64,000 nucleotides of DNA from Otatea glauca (taxonomy: Eukaryota; Streptophyta; Magnoliopsida; Poales; Poaceae), in contig CM070715.1 of assembly GCA_036346275.1 (NCBI GenBank), forward strand, positions 73,271,667 to 73,335,666. The letters run 5' to 3'. Shown piece after piece: positions 46,221 to 57,700 of this stretch; the first letter of the stretch is position 1, and the number at the start of each line of letters is the position of its first letter. The notes beneath the pieces were generated by a model that had not been told where the DNA came from, did not search any database, and saw only the letters and a list, made by a program, of their open reading frames with translations. The position numbers and the translations under genes were made by a program.

Positions 46221-46694
46221 ATGGCCCGCGCACGACGCCTCGCCGCCCTCCTCCTCCTGCTCCCGCTGGTGGCCACCGCAGCCCTCGCCGCGCGCGACGT
46301 CATCGGCGCCGAGCTCAGGTCCTCCCCCGCCGACAAGAAGCCCAGCGCCAAGCCGACTGTACCGCCGGCCACCAAGCCTGGGTCCGGCGGCGCCATCCCG
46401 GGCATCCCGGGCTTCGGCAGCATCCCCGGGATGGGCGGCGGCGGGTTCAACGTGCCTGGGATGGGCGGCGGGTGGGGCGGAGGGTACGGCGGACCCGGCG
46501 GCGGGTACTCACGCGGCGGCGTGGTGGCCCCCACGGTGGTGTGCTCGGAGAAGGGCCCCTGCTACAAGAAGAAGGTGACGTGTCCCAAGAAGTGCTTCTC
46601 GTCGTACAGCAACTCCGGCAAGGGGTACGGCGGCGGCGGCGGCGGAGGCGGGTGCAGCATCGACTGCAAGACCAAGTGCACCGCATACTGCTGA
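46221..46694 (+). CDS. Small secreted glycine-rich protein with cysteine-rich C terminus
   Basis: An uninterrupted 157-codon frame starts at an ATG in good plant context (gccacggccATGG). Residues 1-23 form a signal peptide: MARARR, a leucine/alanine core, and a probable cut after ALA. Residues ~36-56 are Pro/Lys-rich. Residues ~54-100 are glycine-rich with IPG/MGG repeats. The C-terminal domain has eight cysteines (108, 114, 121, 125, 145, 149, 153, 157), the last four every fourth residue, with a Gly run at 137-144 between the two sets. The chain ends on Cys. The layout fits glycine-rich cell-wall/apoplastic proteins of plants; the exact function is not known. Likely destination is the cell wall or extracellular space, with four disulphides possible. 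Codon use is very GC-rich, as in many grass genes. No intron is needed, and it is followed by a polyadenylation signal. It is the only intact host gene seen here. Confidence 0.88.
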   Translation: MARARRLAALLLLLPLVATAALAARDVIGAELRSSPADKKPSAKPTVPPATKPGSGGAIPGIPGFGSIPGMGGGGFNVPGMGGGWGGGYGGPGGGYSRGGVVAPTVVCSEKGPCYKKKVTCPKKCFSSYSNSGKGYGGGGGGGGCSIDCKTKCTAYC

Positions 46695-46903
46695 TCAAGC
46701 AGCGTGTTTGATCAGTGGCAGCTTTTGGCTTGATCGCGTGTAGTAGTGAGATTTTCTGCGACTTTATATATAGGGTATAGGCATATGTGAGCGGTTTGAG
46801 TTTGAGATGCTTGCTTCCTGGTGTTTAATTAGTTGCAGTGTGCTCTTGCTTTTAATTAGTGTTTAACTAGCCGGTAATGTGGGTGTGAGTATCACTATAA
46901 ATC

Positions 46904-46909
46904 AATAAA
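46904..46909 (+). terminator. Polyadenylation signal of the glycine-rich gene
   Basis: AATAAA about 210 bp after the stop codon, followed by a T/G-rich stretch (gtatgttgtgtaac), the expected layout of a plant 3' end. Confidence 0.6.
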
Positions 46910-46929
46910 GGGTGCTGTATGTTGTGTAA

Positions 46930-47440
46930 CAGGGATCGTGTGGCTTACCTTTAATAGATCAACGACTACAATCAAACACACGAGATCAATCACAAAAGTA
47001 AACTGAAATGACAGACTGAGATGAAGTCTGGTAATTTTCTTTACTAGCAATATAGCTACAGTCTACAGATGTGTGTAAACTGTACACCAATATCGTAAGG
47101 ATAGACGAAAATCTCGTGTTTTTTTTTTTTCAAATAGATGAATGCAAGATGAAGGGTGCCTTGGTATGTGGCATTTTAAGAAGAAAGTGACCCGATTGGA
47201 GGCAGAACAATACTGATTATTTCTTGTCTCACATGTATATCCATATATCAAATGCCCATGTATCTTCTACCCGAAGACTGTTAAAGTACAGGACTTCATT
47301 TTGGCAATGGGAGGTCTCAAAAAGAAATGCCACTTAGCTAAGTGGTAGAAGATTTTAGACATAAAATAAAGATATACTAAGGTACGGTGTACCGTGTGTT
47401 CCTAAACCATCGGCATAACTACTAACCACCCAATTAAGGT
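46930..47440. other. Intergenic sequence downstream of the glycine-rich gene
   Basis: No gene, RNA or transposon edge recognised. A T-run lies near 47119-47130. Confidence 0.4.
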
Positions 47441-47445
47441 TCAAA

Positions 47446-47906
47446 ATCTCACCGAAATTTCACAAAATTTCGGTGAGATCTCAGTTTCCGGACGTGGACG
47501 AGATTTGAAATGCAGCCGGATTGAAAAAATTCAAAAAAATTTAAATTGCTACAATAATCTCAGAAATCTCGTCGAGATCTTGCCATTTTTGACCGAAATT
47601 TGGTTTTTTACCACCGGATTTGATCGAAAATTGATCAACAACCCTTAAGAAAGTCATCTTCTATGAAAATTTGTTGAAAAACCGAATTTTTGAGACATTT
47701 TTTAAAAACTTCAGAAATACTGTCAGTTTTTTATAAAATTGTACGTGCTTTATCTTGATATGAAAAATTTACGGTACCATCCTAAAGTGTAGGATCATAC
47801 AAAAAATTTTAAAAATAATTGAACTTCATTTGTTATCTTTAAAAAATCAAAAACAGGATGAACATAATTGGGACAGTAATATCTTTAAAAAATCAAAAAC
47901 AGAATG
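47446..47906. repeat. AT-rich dispersed repeat copy with perfect 15-bp hairpin
   Basis: The segment opens with a perfect inverted repeat: atctcaccgaaattt (47446-47460), loop caca, aaatttcggtgagat (47465-47479). The part 47608-47880 is a diverged copy of 29756-30022. A ~26-bp stretch with ctttaaaaaatcaaaaacag occurs twice (about 47836 and 47881). Non-coding. Confidence 0.65.
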
Positions 47907-49200
47907 GACTTGTGCTCGGAATTGTTTCTTGTTTATTCATGTGCAGGTGTTGCTTGAGGGCGAACGTGGTCGATGACGGGACTGGAACTAGGTTTATGGA
48001 GGAACTGAGGTTCGGGACTAGATTCAGAGAGGAATCGAGGTCTTGGTGGTCAAGGATGTCATGCGGAACGTTCGGGCTAGAGAACATGCACATGGAGGCT
48101 GGTTAGTCACGTATTTACAGCATATGGGTTGTACATGCGTGCAAGAGTTGTTTTTGGCCATGTTGGGCCAGGTTGAGATGTATACAAACTCTTTCCATGT
48201 TGGAAGTAGAGTTGTATTCAATCTCTTTATGTTTGCTCAGTATAAATAGGGGGAGGTGTCTCCTGTTTATTTAGAGCGCTGAGGTTTTAGGGTTTATACT
48301 CTTTTGTTTGGAGTACTGTAACCAGACTAGACAAAAAGAAATAAAGATCGATTTCTTTACGGCTGAACAGTTTCCCTGCGGCTGATTTTTCCTCATGCTC
48401 AGAAGTACAGGCGGCGACACCCGAGCGAAGGAAAAATCGACGATCTGATGTCTGGCGTAGCTCTCGTAATCCGTGTGCTACAGAAAAATCTCGTTCGCTA
48501 CAGTATTCGTAGATTACTGTTCATGTGCGAATTGATTCGGTACTCGTTTCTGGTTTGTTCGCCCGGTTTTGTTTTTATAGATTGATTCATTGTCTTTCTT
48601 GTTTCAACAAATTTAATATTGATTTGATCCATACAAAACCTTCCTAGAGTATCAACTTAGAGTTTCTCAAAGTTTCGTTGGTTAATCTTTTGTAGATTAT
48701 GATTAATCACGAAATTAGAGTTTGGTCCGTAGCTAGTTTGAATTTGGTCTATCGCTGTTAGATCGGTTTTTGTTTCAGCTGTCTTGCAAAGAATATAACT
48801 CCAGATCCATACGTCCGATTGAGTCAATTCTTTTTGTGTTAGCTTCGGAATTGAATCTAGTTTCTACAGTTAAATTTTCATATCAATCTAACGGTTAGAT
48901 CTTCAGGAATCTTAGTTTTAGTGAATATATATCAGTCTGTCTCGTTTGGTCCGGAGTGAATTGATTTGGTTTTTCTACAGTAGAATTTTGGTCCGTAATA
49001 CATGCAAAACTTTCTGTCCGAAGCGAAGTTTGGTCCGGCGTACAAGTAAAAGTTTTGTCCGGCGTAATAAGGTTTTTGTTGAATTCAAATTAAGCGATCT
49101 GAGTTTGTTTGGGGTGTTTCAAAAATCACAAAAAATTTATTTTAGCTTCCGCGCAATCATTCACCCCCCTCTGATTGCTAGATTAGTATTTTTCGATCCT
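47907..49200 (+). repeat. LTR-like block with TATA box, plus orientation
   Basis: The block ends in aatcattcacccccctctgattg (49156-49178), the same edge as the inverted copia LTR at 34987-35010. It also holds two traces of the LTR minisatellite unit (ttttggtccg near 48985; tttggtccggcgtac near 49028). A good TATA box, tataaata, lies at 48241-48248, and aataaa near 48340. The left end is undefined and no target duplication was found. Probably a diverged solo copia LTR. Confidence 0.5.
48241..48248 (+). promoter_or_regulatory. TATA box in the LTR-like block
   Basis: tataaatagggggaggtg, placed about 950 bp before the block's right edge, as in the inverted LTR at 34115. It points away from the glycine-rich gene. 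Confidence 0.5.
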
Positions 49201-49910
49201 ACGTATACTATACAAATACTTATGGTATGAGTGATTGGGTGGAGTAAAGTGATTATATATAGCCCTCTAAAGTCTTAAAGAAAGGTTCTTGCTTATGTTA
49301 CACAAAGTTTTATTATGCAGTCTTGATTTTTGCTTGTATGTGAATGAAATGCTTACTTTGATTTATGAGTTGAAACGAGGTATGATCTAGTGGATACTTT
49401 CTAGATGTTTAAATGTTCTTTTCTACTATTTACTATTGGAGTAGATGTTGTTTGGGTATTCGTATTTTTTATTTAACTCAATTGCTCATGATATATTCTG
49501 AGTGAATGGATTTATTTTAATTATTTATTGCTCCAATTGCATTTTTCATTTATCCTTGATGTGTGTTTTGCCAAAGGGAGAGAAATAATATGCTACAATG
49601 TGCTTAAACTGAGATAAGTAAAATTTCCTTGTGTAAAATAATCCATACTAGAGTTTTGAACATACTTGGGAGGTACCATTAGGTATCACCATATTACCTT
49701 TAAAATACTACACCTCTTGGTATCTCCAGCTTTTAAATTTTTAGTACATCTTGGTACTAGCTCAACGTATATTTTAACATCTCCAAGGATGATAAAAAGG
49801 TATATATTCTCGTACAGATTATCTATCATTCTGTTTAAAGATACACCACAGTACATGCCAAGAACAATGGTGTCAAAGTAACTAATGTTGGACAAAGGCG
49901 AAGGCACTAC
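49201..49910. other. AT-rich intergenic sequence, no gene seen
   Basis: Short open frames on both strands at 49666-49907 overlap and show no family features. The stretch 49670-49770 has repeated ggta/tacc motifs around a possible small inverted-repeat transposon, but edges are unclear. Confidence 0.35.
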
Positions 49911-49913
49911 AAA

Positions 49914-50200
49914 TGGCGACTACAATTGTGAAGGCTACCACGGCCCGCTTCATCAACTACTTAACCGAGAGCTCAAGACTGGCAGGAGCAGTCCACATGA
50001 GAGACATTTTGTTGCTGCTCCAGGACATTGGAGAACAATACCATTGCTAACTGATATCACACGTGCAAACTCTACACTATATCCGCCAAATTCCAAGGGA
50101 GATCAATAAGGTATATCACAAACTGGCTAAGCAAGCCATAGCAGCACCACCCATCCAAAGACAATTTTGGGTCACAACGCACAACATGATGTTTGGACAA
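49914..50200 (+). pseudogene. Possible RNase H-like domain fragment
   Basis: The plus-strand reading has one stop. Its end, YIRQIPREINKVYHKLAKQA, resembles the C-terminal part of plant RNase H-like (RVT_3-type) domains (HIPRExNxxAxxLAxxA), and an upstream helix-like LLLLQDI fits the same fold. The catalytic aspartates are not visible, and the rest of any retroelement is absent. A trace of a LINE or a gene fragment; weak evidence. Confidence 0.3.
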
Positions 50201-51275
50201 TCAGCTGGGATTTCATTCCAGCTCCTCTCGGTACTCTGCTTCTAAGTTCTAAAACCACTTAGGAGTTCTTAGGAAATAAAAAACGAAGGTCAAATGGGAA
50301 GCTGCTCTAGGGCTGCATATCATCTAGGGCTGCATTGATATGCGACGACAACGTCCTTGTTACATCTCCCATTTCTGTTGGCATGTGTAACACCCAAAGG
50401 ATTTAGCCCTCAACCCCCATGCAAAAGGGAAAAACTACTTGACATCTCCTTAGACGGGCTTGAGCTGCTTCCTGAGGTCTTTGTAGGATTGGACTTGCCG
50501 CGTCACCGTGGCAGCGTCTCCACGATCTGGTTTAAGCTCTCGCGGAACATCGTCTCGAATCTAGTTGTAATTCCCCGCCCTTTAGCGTGAAGATTCATGT
50601 GATCTCTATAGAGCAGTTGTGAGATTAGTCACATATTGTTTTTTCTAAACTGAGTTGTAGTAGTAGTATATAATGACTGTTGAGTCCAAACATAGCATCT
50701 TCGGATTAACTCTTTTACACGAAACGATGACGAGGATGTAAGTAGTGTGCTATACATATATAGGCCCGCACTATGATGAACTAGGCTTTGAGGGTATTTT
50801 AACCAGTGTGTTTACTAAGAACCAAAATAAAGTCGAATTGCTCTAATTAATATTTGCGGTGGAAGGGGAATGGCGGAGAACCGGAGGGGAGATAAATAGA
50901 GAGGGATGAACCACCGCAGGCGGTGATCTTCGTTCCAACAAAAGATCCATGGGAGGATGTGAACGTAATTTCAAAATTTATGAGAGGCTTTTTTGCAAAA
51001 ACACGTAGCGACACGCCGCTGGGCGCCATCCCTATCAACTTTAGATAAGTAATAGATTCAAACAAAAAAAAAAGATAATCAGAAGACAAGAAAAAATGTG
51101 AAAGAGGAAGAATAAGAGGCGCTAACCAGGCAACCACAGTCACTTTTGAGCGCAGCTCTCACATGCCAAATTTTAGCCAACTAAATAAAATTTGCAACTG
51201 CCACAACGATTGCTTCAACTTGCTAATCACCAAAGCCCAGTGTTTGCATCAGTATTTGGCAAGGTATGGCCAATT
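50201..51275. other. Intergenic sequence, no gene seen
   Basis: Contains short unrelated open frames (for example 50357-50590 plus, 50847-51143 minus) without domain features. Nothing supported. Confidence 0.35.
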
Positions 51276-51924
51276 TGTTAGGGAATAAAAGAGATATTTT
51301 TGGCCGGTGTTGGTTAATAAAGGAAAGTTAAAATTATAGATAGAATTATGATCGATATTGATTTGAACAAGGGAGTTTTGCTCGTATAAAGGCCGATACG
51401 GATCATGGTTGATAACACATCGAAAAAGGATATGATCAACCGATGCACTATAAAAGACTGCTGAGGGCGAGCAAAGACCACAACTTCAATCAAGCAAACA
51501 ACTCGTATTTACTTTTTTACTTTCCTGTCAACTAGGAGTAGCTCTGTAATTTAAAATCTTTCTTGTACCCCGATATTGATTAATAAAGTTGCGCATCGTC
51601 GATTGTTGGTCATCTTCGATTATGCTAGGTTTGATTTTCTCCGATCTTATTGCGCATCGACTTTTTCGGGAAAGTCTACCTTTATCTACCATCTAATCAG
51701 CCCTAATCGACTGTTTAGATTTGTCGTTACCTTTTGATTTAATTGGCTTCTTAGATGTTTAGATCTTTGCTGATTGTTGCATTAGATCGGCTTTGAGTAT
51801 ACTTTTCCATCTACCTTACCGATTGCAGGATCAAATCGGTTCGCACGCCATGAACCAATCTGAACCCGGCGTTCTCGTGTGTTTGGGCCAACTGAACCTT
51901 CATCACATTTTTCAGCGCATCACA
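51276..51924 (+). repeat. 5' LTR of the Tat-type element
   Basis: About 650 bp from tgttagggaa (51276) to gcgcatcaca (51924), with TG...CA ends. TATA box TATAAAA at 51449-51455 and polyadenylation signal aataaa at 51582-51587 lie in the expected order. No second copy is in the window, so the right boundary is set from the CA end and the start of internal sequence. Confidence 0.65.
51449..51455 (+). promoter_or_regulatory. TATA box of the Tat-type LTR
   Basis: gcactataaaagactgctg; transcription would start about 30 bp on, near 51480, ahead of the aataaa at 51582. Confidence 0.65.
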
Positions 51925-51949
51925 CTTTTGGCACACCTGGTGGGACCCG
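51925..51949 (+). other. Probable primer-binding region of the Tat-type element
   Basis: ttggcacacctggtgggacc directly follows the LTR end and precedes gag. The position is right for a primer-binding site; I could not assign the tRNA with confidence. Confidence 0.45.
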
Positions 51950-54200
51950 ATGTCTTCTTCTGGTAAATCGATCCCGCCGTTAGATCTCAATACTGGAGCT
52001 ATAATCGTCCCGACATTGGACGATTTGACACTAGAACAACTTAAAGAAATTGAAGATCGAAAAGCCGCACTTGAGGAGATGATGTTAAGCTACTATCAGA
52101 AAACTCAACGCGGTGTCATGCAGAAGGCTGCATTGCCGATGGTCAATACCCTCGACGACGCAGGGATTGGCGACTTGTCGGTAACTCAATATATGCCTAC
52201 ACAAACTGAATTATCTACTATCATTAATCATTCTGTGCTCCATGTTTTGATTAATTAATTATCGGCTCTAGTTACAACTCTTAGGCTGATGATAGCTAAT
52301 AGTGTTAAAACTATAGCTCAAGAGTTGGCATTGGCTGGAAGCCTGCTGGATCCAATGCAGACCCTGCTGAATTACCCTGTTTATTCGGTAGCACAAAAAA
52401 CTCAAAGCCCTGTGTTGATAATCGATCCTAAACCATCAGCTATAACTCCATCTCCTACTATGATGCCAACCCAGCCTGCTGTCATATTGCCATGAGATCC
52501 TCGCACAAGTGGGGTTGCATATTATCAGGTACATACCGATGCTACTAAGTTGGATGAACCAACCAACTTACCACCATCGGCTCTGTTTTACGCACTTCCC
52601 CAATCGGTTCTACGGCCGATTGAACCTCCTAGGTACCAACAGTATCCTAAGCCGAGTCCGCAGAGGAATATGGCTCTATACAAGGTTGTTACGTATTTTG
52701 AGCCCTTCGTTCCAGTACTAGAGCCGATTGCTAGGAAAAATAACATTGGTTATGAGCAATCTGGTCAGTTCCCATCGGCTCAATCAACTTATCAACTCGA
52801 GCTTACGCTCGGGGGGGGGGGCAGAATGCTAATTATGAGCGTAATTGACAAGCTCCTAACATTGCATCAGCCAATGGAGTAAATTAGGCTGATCAGATAT
52901 ACGCTGTATTGAGAGATCAATTCGGCATACAACCCAAAGGGAAGGTTGTCGGCTATTGAAAGCCATACCTTGATTACATTGATAGGATGCCTTACCCTAA
53001 TAACATCAAGGTTCCTGATTTTGCGAAATTATCTAGGGATGACTCCGTCACTACTCTAGAGCACGACGAACGTTTTATCGTGCAATGCTGTGAAGCTGCT
53101 CGGTTCGATGGGTTAAAAATCAGGTTATTCTCATTGTCTTTATTAGGAGCTGCTTTTACATGGTTCACAAGCTTACCTCCGAATTCGGTTCATTTCTAGA
53201 CCGATTTGGAAAGCCGATTCCATGAATGCTTTTTCTCCGGTAGTCTGGAACTTAGAATTTCTAACTTTTGTTCTATTCGCCAGAAATTTAGGGAATCAGC
53301 AACAAATTATATTAAGAGATTTAGGGAGATAAGAAATCGGTGTTTTAGTGTTATTTTGCATGTCAATCAATTAGCTGATTTAGCCTTCCAAGGGTTAATT
53401 CCTAGCTGAGGGAGAAATTTGACAGACAAGAATTCACTGATTTAAGTCATCTATTGCATAGGGTATTGGCTCAAGAAAGCCGTTTTACCGATAATAGAGG
53501 CTTTAAGGATAAGTTCAACGCCAATAACAATAATAAAGAGAAAGAGAAAGCCAAGGTTAACCTCGTTGAGTACTACTGAAGTGATTCCTCTGAATACGAT
53601 GAGGCTGAGATAAATATAGCCGAATGGGTTAAGGGATCTAAGAAGTCGTTAGTCTACTCCTGGCTTAAGCCAACTAAGAATAAGTTGGAAATCAAGTATG
53701 CTTTTGATGTTTCCAAGTGTGATTGTATTTTTGATTTGTTGCTGCAAGAAAAGATTATACGGTTACCCGAAGGACATGTTATACCGTCGGTTGACGAAAT
53801 TAAAAAACAAAGGTATTGCAAATGGCATCATTCTTTTTCTCATAATACTAATGATTGTAATATTTTCCGACAGCAGATACAATCGTCTATAGAAGATGGT
53901 CGACTCAAAATTGCAGAAGAGACGATAATGCAGTTGGACTCTAATCGTTTTTCAATTAATATGGTTCAATATTCTGGGATAGAGAAGAAGCTAACGCATA
54001 TGCAGGGTCAAAAGTCGCACGTCATGTTGACGTTCAGCCAGACTCTAACAGCAAGGAGACCCTAAAGATTACGGTCGGCTCATTGCAAATAGAAATCAAC
54101 CATGAAGGGAGGAGTTCAAGGACTGTCAAGCCGAAGGGAAACTTGCAGATCGACAAGTGGTATAAGCCTGAGAGAGCATCGCTATGACGCAAGTTGATTC
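51950..54200 (+). pseudogene. gag of the Tat-type element, several stops
   Basis: Starts at ATG 51950 (MSSSGKSIPPLDLN). Readable parts: an N-terminal helix-rich piece to 52258, a Pro-rich linker 52289-52882, and the retrotransposon gag domain 52987-53410 (FDGLKIRLFSLSLLGAAFTW, then FRESATNYIKRFREI). A zinc-binding-like segment at 53805-53880 reads YCKWHHSFSHNTNDC, a C/H-rich motif typical of this branch's gag C terminus. Premature stops at 52256, 52494, 52879 and 53197, among others, split it. A run of ten G at 52811-52820 is likely a site of length error. Confidence 0.75.
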
Positions 54201-54798
54201 ACAAGCCAAAGGCAACTTTCTTCCAACTGTTGAAGAAATATGAGAGGATTAGCAGGCCACGTTATCTTGCACGTCGGCCAGATAATCTGTATTGGTCCGA
54301 TAACTTGGAAAAGGCTTACCAACGATGCCCCTTTTGGCACTTCTGTTGGGAGAGGGGGTCAGCTCTGTCGTGACCATATACATGTCTGTTGGAGCATTAT
54401 GCACTTCAACGTGATTGGCAACGACGGTCCGCTAAGGATAGAATATCTGATCCTACACAAGGCCGTCTTGTTGAAAATAAAAAAAGATCGGTCCATCAAA
54501 GGATTTTCAGGCCGATCCAAACGCAAGTGCAATCAGAAGAGGGGTCAAGTTATATGGCCCAGGTAAATCTGGTAGGAAAAGTATGTGAGCCGATTGAACA
54601 TAAATCCAGGTGGTGTCCTCCAGGGCTTAGCTGATCACAACGCAGACAACTTCAAAGGCTAAGGCCCAGGAGACGAGAGAGGCCGAGCAAGAAAAACAAA
54701 GAGACCAAGTGTTCAATGAGCTCCGGCTAATTAAGATTGTTAAACAATAATGGAGAAAGAAGGAACCGGTTGAAGAAGAGTTTGATTCAGCCGGTGAT

Positions 54799-57700
54799 TT
54801 GGATTCACTCATGATTCGGGATTATTCTCCACCTCTGATGGACATCAACATGGTGTTCACTTTGCCGGCCGAATTCAAAATAAGGACTGAATCAGCCAAA
54901 GAAATGTTTTCTCAATTGTACTTGGGGGCTCAAGACACAGTTTTTGAAAAGCCTGTAGATAATCATCGACATTTGAAGTCATTATATTTGAAGGGCCATA
55001 TTAATGGCAAGTCGATATCAAGGATGCTTGTTGATGGAGCAACTGTCAATCTAATTCCATATACCACTTGCAAAAAGCTGGGTAAGTCCGACGAGAATCT
55101 TATTAAAACTAATATGATTTTAAATAACTTCACAAGTGATCCTATTGAAGCAAGAGGGGTTATGGTGGCAGAATTAACAGTCGGCAGCAAAACATTGCCG
55201 ACTACCTTCTTTGCGGTTGATACTAAGGGAAATTACAGTGTTCTGCTAGGGCGAGATTGGATTCACGCCAATTGTTGTGTATCGTCAACTATGTATTAGA
55301 TGCTCGTCCAATGGAATGGGGTAGGTCGAGGTTATTAAAGCCGATACATTGGCTCATATTGCCATGGCAAGTTCAGACGTAAATTGGCAACATGAAGAAG
55401 TCGAATGTATATCAGGTAAAGCTCTTGATGATTGAGATTTTATATGTATCAATAAAACAGGTCTTGTTCTGATCAACGTAAGGCCAAGCACACTTGATCG
55501 GACAAACGAAATTTTGCACCGATGGAGTCCAAATCGGCAGTAAAGGCTTTACAAGATAAAATGTGAACATATCGGCAAACAACATATAGCTATGAGGCCA
55601 TTGAAGATTTCCAAGAAATCAAGAAGTTAGGCCAAGGTTTCACATCGACTGATTTGCTAGAGGAAATCAATATAGGTGATGGTGATAGAAAATGTGCAAC
55701 TTTTATTAGTTCAAGTTTAGACATAGATTATAAAGAAAAGTTGGTCAAAATATTAAAGAATTATAAAGATTGTTTTGCTTGGAAGTATCATGAGATGCTT
55801 GGTTTAAGCCGACAACTTGTTGAACATAGGCTACCTATAAAGACAGGTTATCGGCCGTTTAAACAGTCTCCTAAACGATTTAATTCAGCTTTATATACTA
55901 TTATAAAAGAAAAAATTGAGCGATTATTGGAGGCTAAGTTTATCAGGCCATGCCGATACGCTGAGTGGGTTTCTAATGTCATTCCTGTTATGAAGAAAAA
56001 CGGCAAACTTAGGGTGTGTGTTGATTTTAGAGATTTGAATAAAGCCACACCAAAGGATGAGTATCCGATGCCCATAGCCAATATGCTTAACAACACTGCA
56101 TCGGGGAATAAGATCAATAGTTTTCTCGGTAATGTCAGATATAACGAAATATTTATGGCGAAAGCCGATATACCTAAGACATCCTTTAGGTGCCCTGGTG
56201 CATTAGGTTTGTTTGAATGGGTTGTAATGATGTTCAGCTTAAAAAACGCTAGTGCAACATATCAGTGTACCATGAATTTAATTCTTTATGATTTGATCGA
56301 CCATATTGTGGAGATCTACATCGATGATATTGTTGTTAAATCCAAAGAAGATTTGCAGCATCTAGCCGATTTGAAAATAGTGTTCAAAAATAGAAGAGAA
56401 CATGGCTTAAAGATGAATCCATACAAATGTTCTTTTAGTTTGTCGGCTGGATAGTTTTTGGGCTTCATGGTTCATGAAAGAGGGATTGAAGTTAATCAAG
56501 AAAGAGTCAAAGACATAGCCAAAGCTAAGCTGCCAACATAAAAGAAGGATTTGCATAAGTTGATCGGCAAGATTAACTATTTACGGTGATTTATTTCAAA
56601 TTTATCTAGCCATATTAGTTCGTTTACCCCATTGTTGAAATTAAAGGATAATTAGGATTTTGTCTGGGAACCGATCAGCAGAAAGCTTTCGAGAGCATAA
56701 AGGATTATTTGTCTAATCCTCCAGTTTTAGCCGCACCTCAAAAAAATATACCATTCAATTTATATATATTGGCTGAAGGGATGACTATTGGAGCTGTTTT
56801 GGTGCAAGAGATTGATGGAAGAGAGCGAGTTATTTTCTACTTAAGCCAACGATTGATCGATGTGAAAACTAGGTACCCTTTTGTAGAAAAACTCTGCTTG
56901 TAATTATATTTTGCTTGCACAAAGTTGAGGCATTATATTTTAGCATCGCCTTGTAAGGTTATTTGTAAAACCGACGTTATAAAGTATATGCTGTCAGCTC
57001 CGATTTTGCGAGGTTGACTTGGTAAATGGGCTTATACGCTTATTGAGTTTGACCTAACATATGAATTGGCTAAAGTAGTTAAGGGTCAAATAATTGTCAA
57101 TTTTATAACAGGGTGTGAGACAGATACAAATGCAGATCTAGTATCTGTTACCCCTTAGCAATTATTTTTCGATTGACCGGTATGTTGAGAGGACGATGGT
57201 ACCAGAATAGTGTTGGTTTTGTCAAAAGGGTGTAATTTTGAGTTCGCATTCATGCTAAATTGCAGATGTTCTAATAATCAAGCCGAGTACGAAGCATTGC
57301 TTAAAGACCTACAGTTACTCAATAATATCAGAGTTGATTTTGTTGAGGCCTATGGCAATTCTTTGTTAGTGGTCCAACAGATTAAGGGCGAGTATAACTG
57401 CTATGATGAAAATTTGATCAAATACTTGCAGCAGGGTCTCGCTGTGATCGGCTAGTTCAGTCCTTTTTGCATTAGTCATATTCCTTAGGGGTTGAATGAC
57501 AAGGCTAACTTGCTATCCCAATAAGCATCAGGCTACAAAGTTTTTGGCCGACTAAAGGAATGCGAGCCAATTGAAAAGATGGTCATGTGTGTTACCATCA
57601 CTGATTGGAGGACAAAGATAATGGAGTATTTGACCAATCCCTCAAAACCTGCTGATCGGAGAGTTAAGCGACAAGATTTGGAATATGTTATCTTCGATAA

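Noticed and set aside
46073..46711. Longer open frame (212 codons) overlapping the glycine-rich gene in another frame
   Set aside because: It is an artefact of high GC content: Arg/Pro/His-rich, no signal peptide and no domain. The 157-codon frame has a signal peptide, ordered cysteines and a good start context.
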